DNA of 50,941 nt from an uncultured Bacteroidales bacterium (GCA_944321735.1 CALUMK010000018.1:1-50941), one strand, 5' to 3'. Numbered from the stretch's first letter, positions 1-8,078 are shown. Made by a program: numbers and translations. The notes: a model not told the origin generated them from the letters alone.

Positions 1-28
1 TCGTTGGCTGCGCCGAAGATAGCTTGGT

Positions 29-82
29 CTCGGCATAATCAAAGCAAGCTTTGCTTCTGCTCTCGACTTTCGCTATCTTTGC
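29..82 (+). repeat. Promoter-bearing short hairpin repeat, copy 1
   Basis: The unit begins with CTCGGCATA (29-37), continues with a 6-bp stem and 3-nt loop (AAGCAA-GCT-TTGCTT), then TGCTCTCGACTT, and ends in TATCTTTGC (74-82). Two decayed relatives lie at 32252-32306 and 35312-35366 with nearly the same spacing (45-47 bp from the first box to the last). The stem sequence differs between copies (AAGCAA/TTGCTT here, CCGAAC/GTTCGG in copy 2) but stays complementary, which supports a selected hairpin. Similar promoter-embedded palindromes are, from memory, common in Bacteroidales intergenic DNA; that point is recall, not a search. Confidence 0.55.
50..81 (+). promoter_or_regulatory. Bacteroidetes-type promoter for the aminotransferase gene
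   Basis: TTTG at 50-53, a 20-bp spacer, and TATCTTTG at 74-81 match the Bacteroidetes sigma-A consensus (-33 TTTG, -7 TAnnTTTG). Transcription would start near position 88, giving a leader of about 185 nt before the ATG at 275. The -33 box lies in the right arm of the short repeat hairpin, so the hairpin is a DNA-level element and is not part of the mRNA. Confidence 0.6.
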
Positions 83-274
83 GGTCGGGAAAATCCGGCC
101 AATCCGCGACTGTCCGAAAAACAACCGGATTCCTGCATTATCAACCCGGACGCATCCGGAGAGCAGACATCTACTGCCTGCCGAAGGGATGGGTATCCAA
201 CCAAACGATAGCCCCACCCGTCATCCAGCCAGCCTTGTCCCGACTTTCAGGGTCGTCCTAAAAACCAAGAAAAC

Positions 275-1477
275 ATGTCAGTATTAGCAAAGCGCGTATT
301 GGAAATGGCTCCCTCTGCCACCTTGGGCATGAGCCAACGAAGCCGCGAAATGCAAGAACGAGGCATCGATGTAATCAGCCTCAGCGTCGGCGAACCCGAC
401 TTCAACACGCCGGAAGTCATCAAACAGGCCGGTATCGACGCCATCAACAACAACTTCACCCACTATCCTCCGGTGCCGGGTTACATGGATCTGCGCAAGG
501 CTATCTGCGCCAAGCTGACCCGCGACAACAAGCTCACTTATTCGCCTAACCAGATTATCGTTTCCAACGGGGGCAAGCACGCCATCATCAATGTGCTCCT
601 GGCCATGATCAACCCGGGCGACGAAGTAATCATTCCCGCTCCCTGCTGGGTTTCCTATCCTGAAATGGTGAAATTCGTGGAAGGCACGCCTGTCCTGGTT
701 CACGCCGGCATCGAAGACGACTTCAAGATTACACCCGAAAAGCTGGAAGCCGCCATCACGCCCAAAACGAAATTATTGATTTTCAACAGCCCAAGCAACC
801 CTACCGGCATGGTTTACAGCCGCGAGGAACTCAAAGCCATTGCCGATGTGCTGGCCAAGCATCCCGATGTATATGTCCTTTCGGACGAAATCTACGAATA
901 CATCGTATTTGAAAGCAAGTTCGAAAGCCTGGCGCAGTTTGAAGAAATCAAGGCCCGCGTGATTATCATGAACGGGGTTTCCAAGGGCTACGCGATGACC
1001 GGCTGGCGTATCGGTTACATCGCCGCTCCGGCCGAAATCGCATCGGCCTGCAACAAGATTCAAGGCCAGATGACCTCTGCGGCTTCTTCCATCGCCCAGA
1101 AGGCTGCGGTAGCTGCATTGATGCAGGATCCGACCAAATCGGAAGACCTCAAGAACATGGTGGCCACTTTCCGCAAACGCCGCGACATGATGATCGAGAA
1201 GCTGCGCGAAATTCCCGGCTTCAAGGTCAATATCCCCACCGGCGCGTTCTACATCTTCCCCAACATCGAAGGCTTGATTGGCAAGAAGTTCAACGGCAAG
1301 GAAATCACCTGCGGCGACGACTTGGCCAACTTCCTCCTCGATGAAGGCCATGTGGCTCTGGTAGGCGGAGATTCTTTCGGCGACCCGCACAGCATCCGCA
1401 TCTCTTACGCTACCAGCGAAGACAAGCTGATGGAAAGCGCCCGCCGCATCAAGGAAGCGGTGGCCAAGCTGCAATAA
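275..1477 (+). CDS. Class I PLP-dependent aminotransferase (aspartate aminotransferase type)
   Basis: A 400-residue cytosolic fold-type-I aminotransferase, probably transferring the amino group between aspartate and 2-oxoglutarate. Visible landmarks are NSPSNPTG with Asn175, LSDEIYE with Asp204, the PLP-binding lysine in VSKGYAMTGWRIGY (Lys237, followed by Arg245), and a C-terminal RISYATS segment where the substrate-carboxylate arginine is expected. Length is normal for subgroup I-gamma enzymes such as thermophile AspC. The ATG at 275 begins the conserved N-terminus; no upstream extension is needed. The gene is monocistronic, with a promoter at 50-81 and a terminator at 1496-1531. The amino-donor specificity (aspartate, tyrosine or other) cannot be fixed from sequence alone. 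Confidence 0.9.
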   Translation: MSVLAKRVLEMAPSATLGMSQRSREMQERGIDVISLSVGEPDFNTPEVIKQAGIDAINNNFTHYPPVPGYMDLRKAICAKLTRDNKLTYSPNQIIVSNGGKHAIINVLLAMINPGDEVIIPAPCWVSYPEMVKFVEGTPVLVHAGIEDDFKITPEKLEAAITPKTKLLIFNSPSNPTGMVYSREELKAIADVLAKHPDVYVLSDEIYEYIVFESKFESLAQFEEIKARVIIMNGVSKGYAMTGWRIGYIAAPAEIASACNKIQGQMTSAASSIAQKAAVAALMQDPTKSEDLKNMVATFRKRRDMMIEKLREIPGFKVNIPTGAFYIFPNIEGLIGKKFNGKEITCGDDLANFLLDEGHVALVGGDSFGDPHSIRISYATSEDKLMESARRIKEAVAKLQ

Positions 1478-1495
1478 GGAATCTTCTTCAACCAG

Positions 1496-1531
1496 AAAGG
1501 CGGTGCCGGCTGAATCCGACACCGCCTTTTT
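1496..1531 (+). terminator. Intrinsic terminator after the aminotransferase gene
   Basis: AAAGGCGGTG (1496-1505) pairs with CACCGCCTTT (1520-1529) across a 14-nt loop and runs into a short T tract. It lies 19 nt after the stop codon. Confidence 0.8.
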
Positions 1532-1587
1532 CGTTAGCCCACATGGCATAGCCTCATAAAACGGCATCACCTGAAAGACCGGTACCC

Positions 1588-1998
1588 CTATCGTCCATGG
1601 CAATGCGGGCAAAGGCCTTTGAGCATGAAGTTCACGCTCTCCATCTCGAATCCTTCTGGCAATGCAATGGCCGGAATCCGCGAGGGAAGGCAATACGTGC
1701 GATGGCATCGGGTACAGTAGAAATGGACATGCATATCGTTGACCGAACAGCCGTCAGGATTCCGGCAAAGCTCGTATTTGAGCACCCCGTTGCCATCCTC
1801 GAACGCATGGACCACATGATGTTCCAAAAACAGACTCAAGGAACGGAACAAGGTCGATTTGTCCACAGTTCCGAGACTTGCTTCCAGCTCGGAAAGAGAA
1901 ACAGGGTCTTGCTGCTCGCTCAATGCTTTCAGGACCAGCAAACGGATAGCTGTCGGCTTGACCCCCTTCTTTTCCAAAAGTTCTTCGATCCACAACAT
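1588..1998 (-). CDS. Fur-family metal-responsive transcriptional repressor (Zur-like)
   Basis: A 136-residue DNA-binding protein. An N-terminal winged helix (KKGVKPTAIRLLVLKAL, then VDKSTLFRSLSLF) is followed by the Fur dimerisation/metal domain with HVHFYCTRCHRTYCL and the final LCPHCHGR; the two CxxC pairs would hold structural zinc. Start chosen at the ATG at 1998 because the longer frame opens only with TTG at 2070 and its extra 24 residues do not resemble Fur. It lies downstream of the P-type ATPase in the same direction, so the pair is probably one operon in which the regulator senses the exported metal. Whether it senses zinc, another divalent metal or peroxide is inference; zinc fits the ATPase type. 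Confidence 0.85.
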   Translation of the reverse strand: MLWIEELLEKKGVKPTAIRLLVLKALSEQQDPVSLSELEASLGTVDKSTLFRSLSLFLEHHVVHAFEDGNGVLKYELCRNPDGCSVNDMHVHFYCTRCHRTYCLPSRIPAIALPEGFEMESVNFMLKGLCPHCHGR

Positions 1999-2089
1999 AG
2001 CATCTTCATTTATCCGATTTCCACGCAATTCAAAATCCAAGCAGATCCCCTCGGCATCGTATTCTCTCAAATCGAAAAAACGCTAAAAA

Positions 2090-3988
2090 TCATTTCTTCC
2101 TAAGCCAAACCCCGCGCACCGAGTTCAAAACCGCCAGCAAAGCCACACCGGAATCGGCAAATACAGCCATCCAAAGCGAAGCCACGCCCAACACGCCCAG
2201 CACCATCACCAGAATCTTAATCCCGAATGCCAGAATCACGTTCTCCCAAACCGTCCGCCGGGTATTGCGGGCAATCCGGAACACAAGCGGCAAGGACGAA
2301 AGCCGGTCGGTCTGCAAGACCACATCCGCCGTTTCTATGGCCGCATCGCTGCCCATCGCCCCCATCGCGATACCCAAAGAACTGGATGCCAGAACCGGGG
2401 AATCGTTAATGCCGTCCCCCACAAAAGCCACATTATGACCTTCCTGCTTGAACTTCTGCAAATATACCACCTTATCCTGAGGTAGCAAGCCGCCATAAGC
2501 CCGTTCCACGCCCACCTGCGAAGCCAAAGCCTCTACCACCCGGGGATGGTCGCCCGAAAGCACCGCCAATGGATTGACACCCAATCCTCTTAATTCCTGC
2601 ATGGCCGAAGCCGCATCCTCCTTGGGCAAATCGGCCAACTCGACCCAGCCGGAAAAAACACCGTCTATCCCGCAAAACACCACTGTCCGCGCCGAAAGGC
2701 CGGGCAAATCCGGCATTTCTATCCCGCATTCCTTCAGCCAAGCCGCCGAACCAGCCACTACCTGACGGAAAACAGGCTGGCCGGTATCGAATTCCGCCAA
2801 AATCCCGCCGCCCGCCTTTTCTTCAATCCTCTCCGGCTGAAACAAAACGGCCGAATGCTCCTTGGCATATTCCACCACCGCTTGCGCCAAAGGATGCCGG
2901 CTGGCATTCTCGGCCGAAGCCAAAGCCGACAGCAGACGGCCTTCGCCCTCGGATTGCATCGAGGTAAGCGCACAGACTCGGAAGCGCCCTTGGGTCAAAG
3001 TCCCGGTCTTGTCGAACACGATGGAATCCACCTTGTAAGCCGCATCCAAGCCATTGCCTCCCTTGAACAGGATTCCCCGGCGGGAAGCCATGCCGATGCC
3101 GGCGAAATAGGTCAACGGGATGCTGACTACCAAGGCGCAAGGACAGGAAATGACAAGGAACACCAAGGCCCGGTAAAGCCAAACGGAAAAATCGTAATGG
3201 TAATTGGCAACCAACGAAAACAAAGCCGGAACCGCCACCACCAAAACCGCCAATCCCATCACGACCGGCGTATAAATCCGGGCGATACGGCGCAAGAAAA
3301 GCTCGGTGGGCGCTTTGCGCTTGGAAGCTTCCTCCACCATCTTAGCCATTTTGGCCAAAGCGCTCATGCTATATGGGCGCAATACCTTCAATCGGATCGC
3401 ATGATCCAACACAAGGCAGCCTGCCGGCACTTCCTCGCCTTGACGGATGTAACGAGGCAGGCTCTCCCCGGTCAAAGCCGCCGTATCCAAAGAGGCCGCC
3501 TCATCCAGCAAGGCCCCGTCCAGACACACTTTTTCGCCCACCGCCACGCTCAGAATCTCGCCCGGCTGCACTTCTTCCGGCTGGGCCTCCAGCGTCTGAG
3601 CGTCCCGAACCACCCGCACCCTGTCCGGATGCATCGCCAGTAAATCCCGGATATTGCGGCGGGAACGTTCCACCGCCTTGTCTTGCAGTTGCTCCCCGAT
3701 GGCGTAAAACAGCATGACCGCCACCGCTTCCGGATACTCCCCTATGCAGAAAGCCCCTATGGAAGCGATAATCATCAGAATGAATTCATTGAAGAAATCC
3801 TTTTGCGCAAAAGCCTTGGCAGCGTCCTTGAAAACCGGCCAGGCAACCGGCAAATAGGCCAAGACATACCATACCACCGGGATCCACGCCGCCTGTTGAA
3901 AGGCTAACCAATAACGGTTCATGACCCAGCCCGCGCAAAGCAGGATAAGAGACAGGATCTTCGGCCACCACTCCTTCAATGTTTTCAT
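2090..3988 (-). CDS. Heavy-metal-translocating P1B-type ATPase (Zn/Cd/Pb class)
   Basis: An inner-membrane ATP-driven metal exporter of 632 residues from the ATG at 3988 (the frame extends to a TTG at 4099, but those residues look non-coding). It contains TGES in the actuator domain, the transmembrane CPC motif in ISCPCALVVSIPL, the phosphorylated Asp in DKTGTLTQG, the SRHPLA motif of the nucleotide domain, and GDGINDSPVLA. Lys in GIKILVMV and Asp in VFADSG near the C-terminus match the P1B-2 signature, which is known for Zn2+, Cd2+ and Pb2+. No N-terminal heavy-metal-binding domain is present, so it is shorter than E. coli ZntA. It is followed by a Fur-family gene. Confidence 0.9.
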   Translation of the reverse strand: MKTLKEWWPKILSLILLCAGWVMNRYWLAFQQAAWIPVVWYVLAYLPVAWPVFKDAAKAFAQKDFFNEFILMIIASIGAFCIGEYPEAVAVMLFYAIGEQLQDKAVERSRRNIRDLLAMHPDRVRVVRDAQTLEAQPEEVQPGEILSVAVGEKVCLDGALLDEAASLDTAALTGESLPRYIRQGEEVPAGCLVLDHAIRLKVLRPYSMSALAKMAKMVEEASKRKAPTELFLRRIARIYTPVVMGLAVLVVAVPALFSLVANYHYDFSVWLYRALVFLVISCPCALVVSIPLTYFAGIGMASRRGILFKGGNGLDAAYKVDSIVFDKTGTLTQGRFRVCALTSMQSEGEGRLLSALASAENASRHPLAQAVVEYAKEHSAVLFQPERIEEKAGGGILAEFDTGQPVFRQVVAGSAAWLKECGIEMPDLPGLSARTVVFCGIDGVFSGWVELADLPKEDAASAMQELRGLGVNPLAVLSGDHPRVVEALASQVGVERAYGGLLPQDKVVYLQKFKQEGHNVAFVGDGINDSPVLASSSLGIAMGAMGSDAAIETADVVLQTDRLSSLPLVFRIARNTRRTVWENVILAFGIKILVMVLGVLGVASLWMAVFADSGVALLAVLNSVRGVWLRKK

Positions 3989-4065
3989 ATTTATACATTT
4001 AACAATCAAGATATTGCACACAAGCCCTATCCTGATTAGATAAAGCAAGTATAACAAGATGCACC

Positions 4066-4080
4066 TGCAAACCGGTTGCA
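4066..4080 (-). promoter_or_regulatory. Near-palindrome upstream of the metal ATPase gene, possible operator
   Basis: TGCAAACCGGTTGCA is an imperfect palindrome centred on ACCGGT, about 78 bp upstream of the ATPase start. Its position suits a regulator site for the operon's own Fur-family protein, but it does not closely match a known Fur or Zur box, and I see no clear promoter around it. Weak inference. Confidence 0.2.
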
Positions 4081-4176
4081 AATTGCGGCAATCCTCCAAA
4101 ATGAATACTTTTACAAGCCCCTTGCAAAACCCAAGAAAGCCGAATCCACTCCTAACACATAAACAAGCAAAGCAAA

Positions 4177-4956
4177 ATGCGATTCAGATTCAGCACGATT
4201 ATCCTCTGCATTATTTCTGTTGTCATGCCATCTTGCGTGCCATGGGACGACAACACACCCACGGATGCCCAAGGCCACCGCTTGGTCTATCGGATGGAAG
4301 AAACCGACCCGAACGGATTCTGGGGAGAACGCTATACATTCCATTACACTGACGATGGTATCCTGAAACGCATCAATAATACCCGTTGGAATCTTCATGC
4401 CGGCACAACAGCAAACAAAGATGAATTTTCCCGAACCATCGAAATAGAACAAGACCGGATTTCCATATATGCCGACGGAAGCCTTTCTCGGGATCCCATT
4501 GCCGGAGCAGACTTAGCAAACGGACTGATACAAAATTCCTTTTGCATTGTCAATGGTATCCGGTACGAATGCTTTTACCACTACCTGCCCGATGGCCGTC
4601 TTGACTCCATATCAGGAAGTACCGATGCCAAAATCTACTGGATGGACAAACTTCCCATCGCTTACCGTCAAAATTCGGCTACCAGACACCCCGTCAACTA
4701 TTGGGGCAATGACAAGAATACTGCAAACATGAACTTGACTTCCCCATTTTGGGGATTGGACGAGAACCTCTTTTTCTACGGCTTCGAAAATTTCTGCGGC
4801 CTATACGCAGATTTCCTTGTAGAAAGCTGTTCTTCAAGAAAATCAGGACAAACAAGATATTTCAACTATACAAAAGACAGCCAAGGCAATCCCACAACAA
4901 TTACAGCAACAACGGAGTCGGGCATTGCCAGTACCTGCACTATCACTTATTATTAA
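4177..4956 (+). CDS. Hypothetical lipoprotein
   Basis: A 259-residue protein with a lipoprotein signal peptide: basic MRFRF, a hydrophobic stretch, and the lipobox ending VMPSC, with lipidated Cys near residue 20. The mature part is rich in aromatic and polar residues, and its end (TKDSQGNPTTITATTES) resembles the YDxxGNxTxI repeats seen in Bacteroidetes surface lipoproteins of the DUF4595 kind; that resemblance is by eye only. No catalytic motif is recognisable. It stands alone, and the tRNA-Met terminator lies convergently downstream. Confidence 0.6.
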   Translation: MRFRFSTIILCIISVVMPSCVPWDDNTPTDAQGHRLVYRMEETDPNGFWGERYTFHYTDDGILKRINNTRWNLHAGTTANKDEFSRTIEIEQDRISIYADGSLSRDPIAGADLANGLIQNSFCIVNGIRYECFYHYLPDGRLDSISGSTDAKIYWMDKLPIAYRQNSATRHPVNYWGNDKNTANMNLTSPFWGLDENLFFYGFENFCGLYADFLVESCSSRKSGQTRYFNYTKDSQGNPTTITATTESGIASTCTITYY

Positions 4957-5043
4957 GAGAGCAACGAAGCCTGTTCTTCTGTCAAAAGCATGATTAATAT
5001 GCCTTAGAAGTGTCTCCAACAGGGATTTTACCGTAACTGCAAA

Positions 5044-5078
5044 TAAAAAAAGCTGCCTGCATCGCTTTGCAGACAGCC
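5044..5078 (-). terminator. Terminator of the tRNA-Met transcript
   Basis: On the reverse strand GCTGTCTGC pairs with GCAGGCAGC (+ strand 5052-5077) and is followed by a run of seven T. It lies about 10 nt beyond the 3' end of the tRNA. Confidence 0.75.
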
Positions 5079-5087
5079 ATTTTTCCG

Positions 5088-5161
5088 TGGCCCCACTTGG
5101 GCTCGAACCAAGGACCAAATGATTATGAGTCACCTACTCTAACCGACTGAGCTATGGGGCC
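5088..5161 (-). tRNA. tRNA-Met, anticodon CAT
   Basis: A full cloverleaf can be read on the reverse strand: acceptor GGCCCCA pairing with TGGGGCC, D-arm GCTCAGTCGGTTAGAGT, anticodon arm GGTGA-CTCATAA-TCATT with anticodon CAT (+ strand 5125-5127), a short variable loop, and the T-arm CTTGG-TTCGAGC-CCAAG. The discriminator base is A and no CCA is encoded. The acceptor begins G-C, with a fully paired first position, which fits an elongator tRNA-Met better than an initiator. A promoter lies at 5208-5239 and a terminator at 5044-5078, so it is a single-gene transcript. Confidence 0.93.
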
Positions 5162-5207
5162 TGTTCCGGATGGCTCATTCACAGGGAACGAACTTCCAAA
5201 AACGGTG

Positions 5208-5239
5208 CAAATGTATAACTTTGCCTTTGAATAAACAAA
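5208..5239 (-). promoter_or_regulatory. Promoter of the tRNA-Met gene
   Basis: Reverse strand: TTTG (5239-5236), a 20-bp spacer, and TACATTTG (5215-5208), an exact fit to TTTG-N20-TAnnTTTG. It starts transcription about 40 nt before the mature 5' end. Confidence 0.7.
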
Positions 5240-5342
5240 CCCCAGGTAGATGAAAAAGCCGCTTGGAGACTGAATCCAAGCCTTTTCTTTGCCGGATTCG
5301 GACACGAAGCCGCTATCCCAAGGGCATCAAAAACCGAGCATC

Positions 5343-6014
5343 ATGCAAACAGACAGCATCAACACCATCATCCTCGACTTAGGACAAGTGATTGTCCCCG
5401 TGGATCAGGACCGAACCCTGAGGGGACTTTCCTGCTTTGTGGATCCGAGCCGCATGCAAGCCTCCGCCTTGCACCCTTTCTTCGGTACCATCGCCCGATA
5501 CGAAAACGGAGAGATAAGCAACGAGGAATTTCTGGCTGCGCTGAGCCTGTTCCTCCATCAACTCAACCCGAGCCTGCCTGCGGCTTATCCCAGTCGGCAA
5601 ACATTAATCGACATCTGGAACGCCATGATACCTGAATTGCCTGCCCGGAATCTGACCCTGCTCAAAAAGATACGGCAGCATTACAAACTCTACCTGCTAA
5701 GCAATACCAATGGCCTGCACGTAGAATACTTAGACCATCTCCTCCCGCAAGGCTCAGCCGGTTTCGCTTCCTATTTCGACCGGATTTTCTGTTCCTACGC
5801 CCTCAAGATGCACAAACCCGACCCGGCGATTTACCAATACGTCTGCAACTCCATCAGCCAAAAACCGGAGAACTGCCTCTTTGTGGACGACCGCGCCGAA
5901 AACATCGAAGCCGCCCGCAGCACCGGCCTGAACGCCATCCATCTCACCGACTTCAACCTCAGCAAGCTGTTCGAGGAAGACGGCCGGCTCGCTCCCGACG
6001 CACCTATCATTTAA
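5343..6014 (+). CDS. HAD-superfamily hydrolase (YihX-like phosphatase)
   Basis: A 223-residue cytosolic haloacid-dehalogenase-fold protein. Motif I is ILDLGQVIV with nucleophile Asp12, in the DLGxV form typical of the sugar-phosphatase/epoxide-hydrolase-N subgroup rather than DxDxT. Motif II is LLSNTNG, the motif III lysine is in MHKPDPAIYQYV, and motif IV is LFVDDRAENIEAA. A helical cap lies between motifs I and II. This layout matches E. coli YihX, an alpha-glucose-1-phosphate phosphatase, so a sugar phosphate is the likely substrate; that is inference. ATG 5343 is preferred over the upstream frame start at 5289, which adds non-conserved residues. Confidence 0.8.
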   Translation: MQTDSINTIILDLGQVIVPVDQDRTLRGLSCFVDPSRMQASALHPFFGTIARYENGEISNEEFLAALSLFLHQLNPSLPAAYPSRQTLIDIWNAMIPELPARNLTLLKKIRQHYKLYLLSNTNGLHVEYLDHLLPQGSAGFASYFDRIFCSYALKMHKPDPAIYQYVCNSISQKPENCLFVDDRAENIEAARSTGLNAIHLTDFNLSKLFEEDGRLAPDAPII

Positions 6015-6062
6015 ATAAAAGATCTTTGGAGATTACGCCTACCCCGATGAACTAAGAGAGAT

Positions 6063-6170
6063 ATGGAATGCAAGCAAGTAATCAGCCAGCCCATACTCAT
6101 CAAGCGGCTTCAACACATCGCGCCATTCTCTTCAAATGAATTTTGGAACACGATGATTGACGAAGTATAG
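6063..6170 (+). CDS. Candidate 35-residue small protein or gene remnant
   Basis: An ATG-to-TAG frame of 36 codons with no match I recognise. Its second half, IKRLQHIAPFSSNEFWNT, resembles the product of a frame at the right window edge (50879-50941, reverse strand), which reads MKRHQRIAPLFADEFWGT. The similarity is at protein level with many synonymous and substitution differences at DNA level, which argues for real coding ancestry. It may be a short-protein family or two fragments of one longer gene. No promoter or ribosome site is clear. Confidence 0.35.
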   Translation: MECKQVISQPILIKRLQHIAPFSSNEFWNTMIDEV

Positions 6171-6180
6171 GGAAATACAC

Positions 6181-6228
6181 TTTTTCCAACGAGTTTTCAT
6201 GTCTTCACCGCATTTTTTCCAACGAGTT
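6181..6228 (+). repeat. 15-bp direct repeat pair
   Basis: TTTTTCCAACGAGTT occurs at 6181-6195 and again at 6214-6228, 33 bp apart, in the gap between the small ORF and rplY. The intervening bases are not repeated. Purpose unknown. Confidence 0.5.
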
Positions 6229-6245
6229 CCGCCCTCAGCCTATAA

Positions 6246-6280
6246 AAAAAGCCGGATTTCCTCGTGGAAACCCGGCTTTT
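6246..6280 (-). terminator. Terminator downstream of rplY
   Basis: AAAAGCCGGATTTCC (6247-6261) pairs with GGAAACCCGGCTTTT (6266-6280) around a TCGT loop. It is U-rich in both directions; it lies 19 nt beyond the rplY stop on the reverse strand. Confidence 0.8.
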
Positions 6281-6299
6281 CATAGTAATAAACAGGACT

Positions 6300-6878
6300 T
6301 TATTCAGCAGGAGCCGCTGCGGCAGCAGCCTGTGCGTTACGTGTGGACTTAACCAAAACAACGGCCGCTGTCATGTCTTCCATAATCTGGTATTTGTCGC
6401 TGCAGAGGTCTTTCACCTTCACTTCCTGAGCGATATCCAAATTGGTTACATCTACCGTGATGTTTTCCGGCATGTTGGCAGGCAAAGCACGCAGACGCAG
6501 ACGGCGCATACGTTTTACCAATTTACCCCCTTTGAGCACACCGGCCGCATTACCGGTTGTCAACAAAGGCACCGCCATGCGGATAGGACGGTCATCGCGC
6601 AGTTCCAGGAAATCCACATGCAACAGGGCATCGGTAACCTTGTGGAACTGGGAATCCTGAGGAACAGCCTTGATTTTCTTTCCGTCGATATCCAAGTCCA
6701 CAAAGCAAACTTCAGGCTTGTTGAACAGTTGGATCAGGTCCTTTTCAGCAGCCGTGAACATGATTTGTTCTTCGCCGCCGTAAACCACACAAGGAATCCG
6801 GCCTTGCAGACGGAGGTCTCTTGCATCTTTTTTCCCTACGTTCTGACGTGCAGAACCGCTAATAGATACAGTTTTCAT
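6300..6878 (-). CDS. rplY: 50S ribosomal protein L25 (Ctc form)
   Basis: A 192-residue 5S-rRNA-binding ribosomal protein of the long TL5/Ctc type. The N-terminal L25 domain (SGSARQNVGKKDARDLRLQGRIPCVVYGG) is followed by the C-terminal beta domain (ALLHVDFLELRDDRPIRMAVPL, then LPANMPENITVDVTNLDIAQEVKVKDL) and an alanine-rich tail. The ATG at 6878 begins at MKTVSISG, as in relatives. In Bacteroidetes it commonly sits next to prs, as here. Between prs and rplY on the same strand lies the long-hairpin repeat at 6951-7069, which may separate or couple the two transcripts. Confidence 0.93.
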   Translation of the reverse strand: MKTVSISGSARQNVGKKDARDLRLQGRIPCVVYGGEEQIMFTAAEKDLIQLFNKPEVCFVDLDIDGKKIKAVPQDSQFHKVTDALLHVDFLELRDDRPIRMAVPLLTTGNAAGVLKGGKLVKRMRRLRLRALPANMPENITVDVTNLDIAQEVKVKDLCSDKYQIMEDMTAAVVLVKSTRNAQAAAAAAPAE

Positions 6879-6950
6879 TGATTGAATTATTATTAAAAGT
6901 GTTTCTCAAAATAAAACATGCCAATCGCGAAAGTTGACACATTTCCAAAC

Positions 6951-7069
6951 GGCGTGTCAGAATGGGTGAGATGCAAGGCGCTAAGGGCGAGAACGAAAGA
7001 GCGTACTATAGTACGTGACTGAGTTCGAGACCCGCAAGCAACGCAGCAGATTACCCATTATCACACGCC
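6951..7069 (+). repeat. Long-hairpin intergenic element, copy A
   Basis: Outer arms of 24 nt pair with each other: GGCGTGTCAGAATGGGTGAG... at the left end against the reverse complement of the right end, which ends ATTATCACACGCC. The apex is the perfect palindrome CGTACTATAGTACG (7002-7015). Conserved boxes are GAGATGCAAGG (left) and CAACGCAGCAGATT (right). Tandem GA/GA mismatches flank the apex and the TGC/GCA step. It begins 14 nt after the prs stop codon, read on the gene strand, and lies upstream of rplY. Confidence 0.75.
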
Positions 7070-7083
7070 GCCGCAAAGGTATG

Positions 7084-8028
7084 CTAATTCTGGAAGCTAT
7101 ACAAATTCGAAATGCTCTCGTAAGCTTCCACACGACGAATCACTTCCGCCAGCAGCTTGGCCGTGGAAATGACCGTAATCTTGTCCGAAGGCCGCGAAAG
7201 AGGAATCGTATCGCTGACGATCAACTCGGTCAGGTTCGATTTTTCAATCCGGTCGATCGCGTTGCCCGACAATACCGGGTGGGTAACAATGGCGCGGACG
7301 CTCTTGGCCCCATGCGACAAAATCAGGTCGGCCGCCTTCATGATGGTGTTGCCGGTATCCAGGATATCGTCCATCAACACCACGTTCTTGCCTTCCACAT
7401 CCCCGATCAACTGCATTTGGTCAACCACATTGGGTTTGCTGCGCTGCTTGTAGCAAATGGCAAAGCCCGTATTGAAAATCTTGGCGTACATGCTAGCCCG
7501 GCGGGTACCTCCGGTATCGGGCGAAGCGAACATCAGGTTGTCCATGTTCATTGCACGCAAATGGGGCACGAACAAAGATGAAGCATAGAGGTGATCCACC
7601 GGAGTTTCAAAGAAACCCTGGATCTGGTCGGCATGGAGGTCGATCGTGATGATACGGGAAACCCCGGCCGTCGTCAACAAGTTAGCCACCAACTTGGATG
7701 TGATAGGCACGCGGGGCTTGTCCTTGCGATCCTGACGCGCATAGCCGAAATAAGGAATCACAGCGATGATTTTCCGCGCCGATGCCCGCTTGGCGGCATC
7801 GATCATCAACAGCAGCTCGAAAAGATTGTCGGTGGGCTGGAAAGTGGATTGGACAATGAAGACATCGTTTCCACGAATGTTCTCTTCGTAAGATGGCCTG
7901 AATTCCCCATCCGAGAAAATAGCCACATCCGATGATCCCAGCGGAGCACCGTATTCCTTGGCAATCTTGTCGGCCAGATAACGAGTGGCCCGGCAGGAAA
8001 AAATCTTGACTTGCGCTTTGTTTTCCAT
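7084..8028 (-). CDS. prs: Ribose-phosphate pyrophosphokinase
   Basis: A 314-residue cytosolic enzyme making PRPP from ribose-5-phosphate and ATP for nucleotide, histidine and NAD synthesis. Seen are the ATP-loop region FSDGEFRPSYEENIRGNDVFIVQS, the PRPP-synthase signature in ITIDLHADQIQGFF, and the ribose-5-phosphate loop LMDDILDTGNT. Start chosen at the ATG at 8028 (MENKAQVKIFSC), because a good promoter lies at 8079-8110 and the longer frame to 8064 lacks conserved residues. Single gene, followed by a long-hairpin repeat. Confidence 0.95.
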   Translation of the reverse strand: MENKAQVKIFSCRATRYLADKIAKEYGAPLGSSDVAIFSDGEFRPSYEENIRGNDVFIVQSTFQPTDNLFELLLMIDAAKRASARKIIAVIPYFGYARQDRKDKPRVPITSKLVANLLTTAGVSRIITIDLHADQIQGFFETPVDHLYASSLFVPHLRAMNMDNLMFASPDTGGTRRASMYAKIFNTGFAICYKQRSKPNVVDQMQLIGDVEGKNVVLMDDILDTGNTIMKAADLILSHGAKSVRAIVTHPVLSGNAIDRIEKSNLTELIVSDTIPLSRPSDKITVISTAKLLAEVIRRVEAYESISNLYSFQN

Positions 8029-8078
8029 CACTGTAGTTTTTAATTGTTTACGATTCGGTTCCACCCCGAATCCGCCTG

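Noticed and set aside
773-1708. A 311-codon reverse frame over the aminotransferase and Fur-family genes
   Set aside because: It overlaps two well-supported genes in wrong frames.
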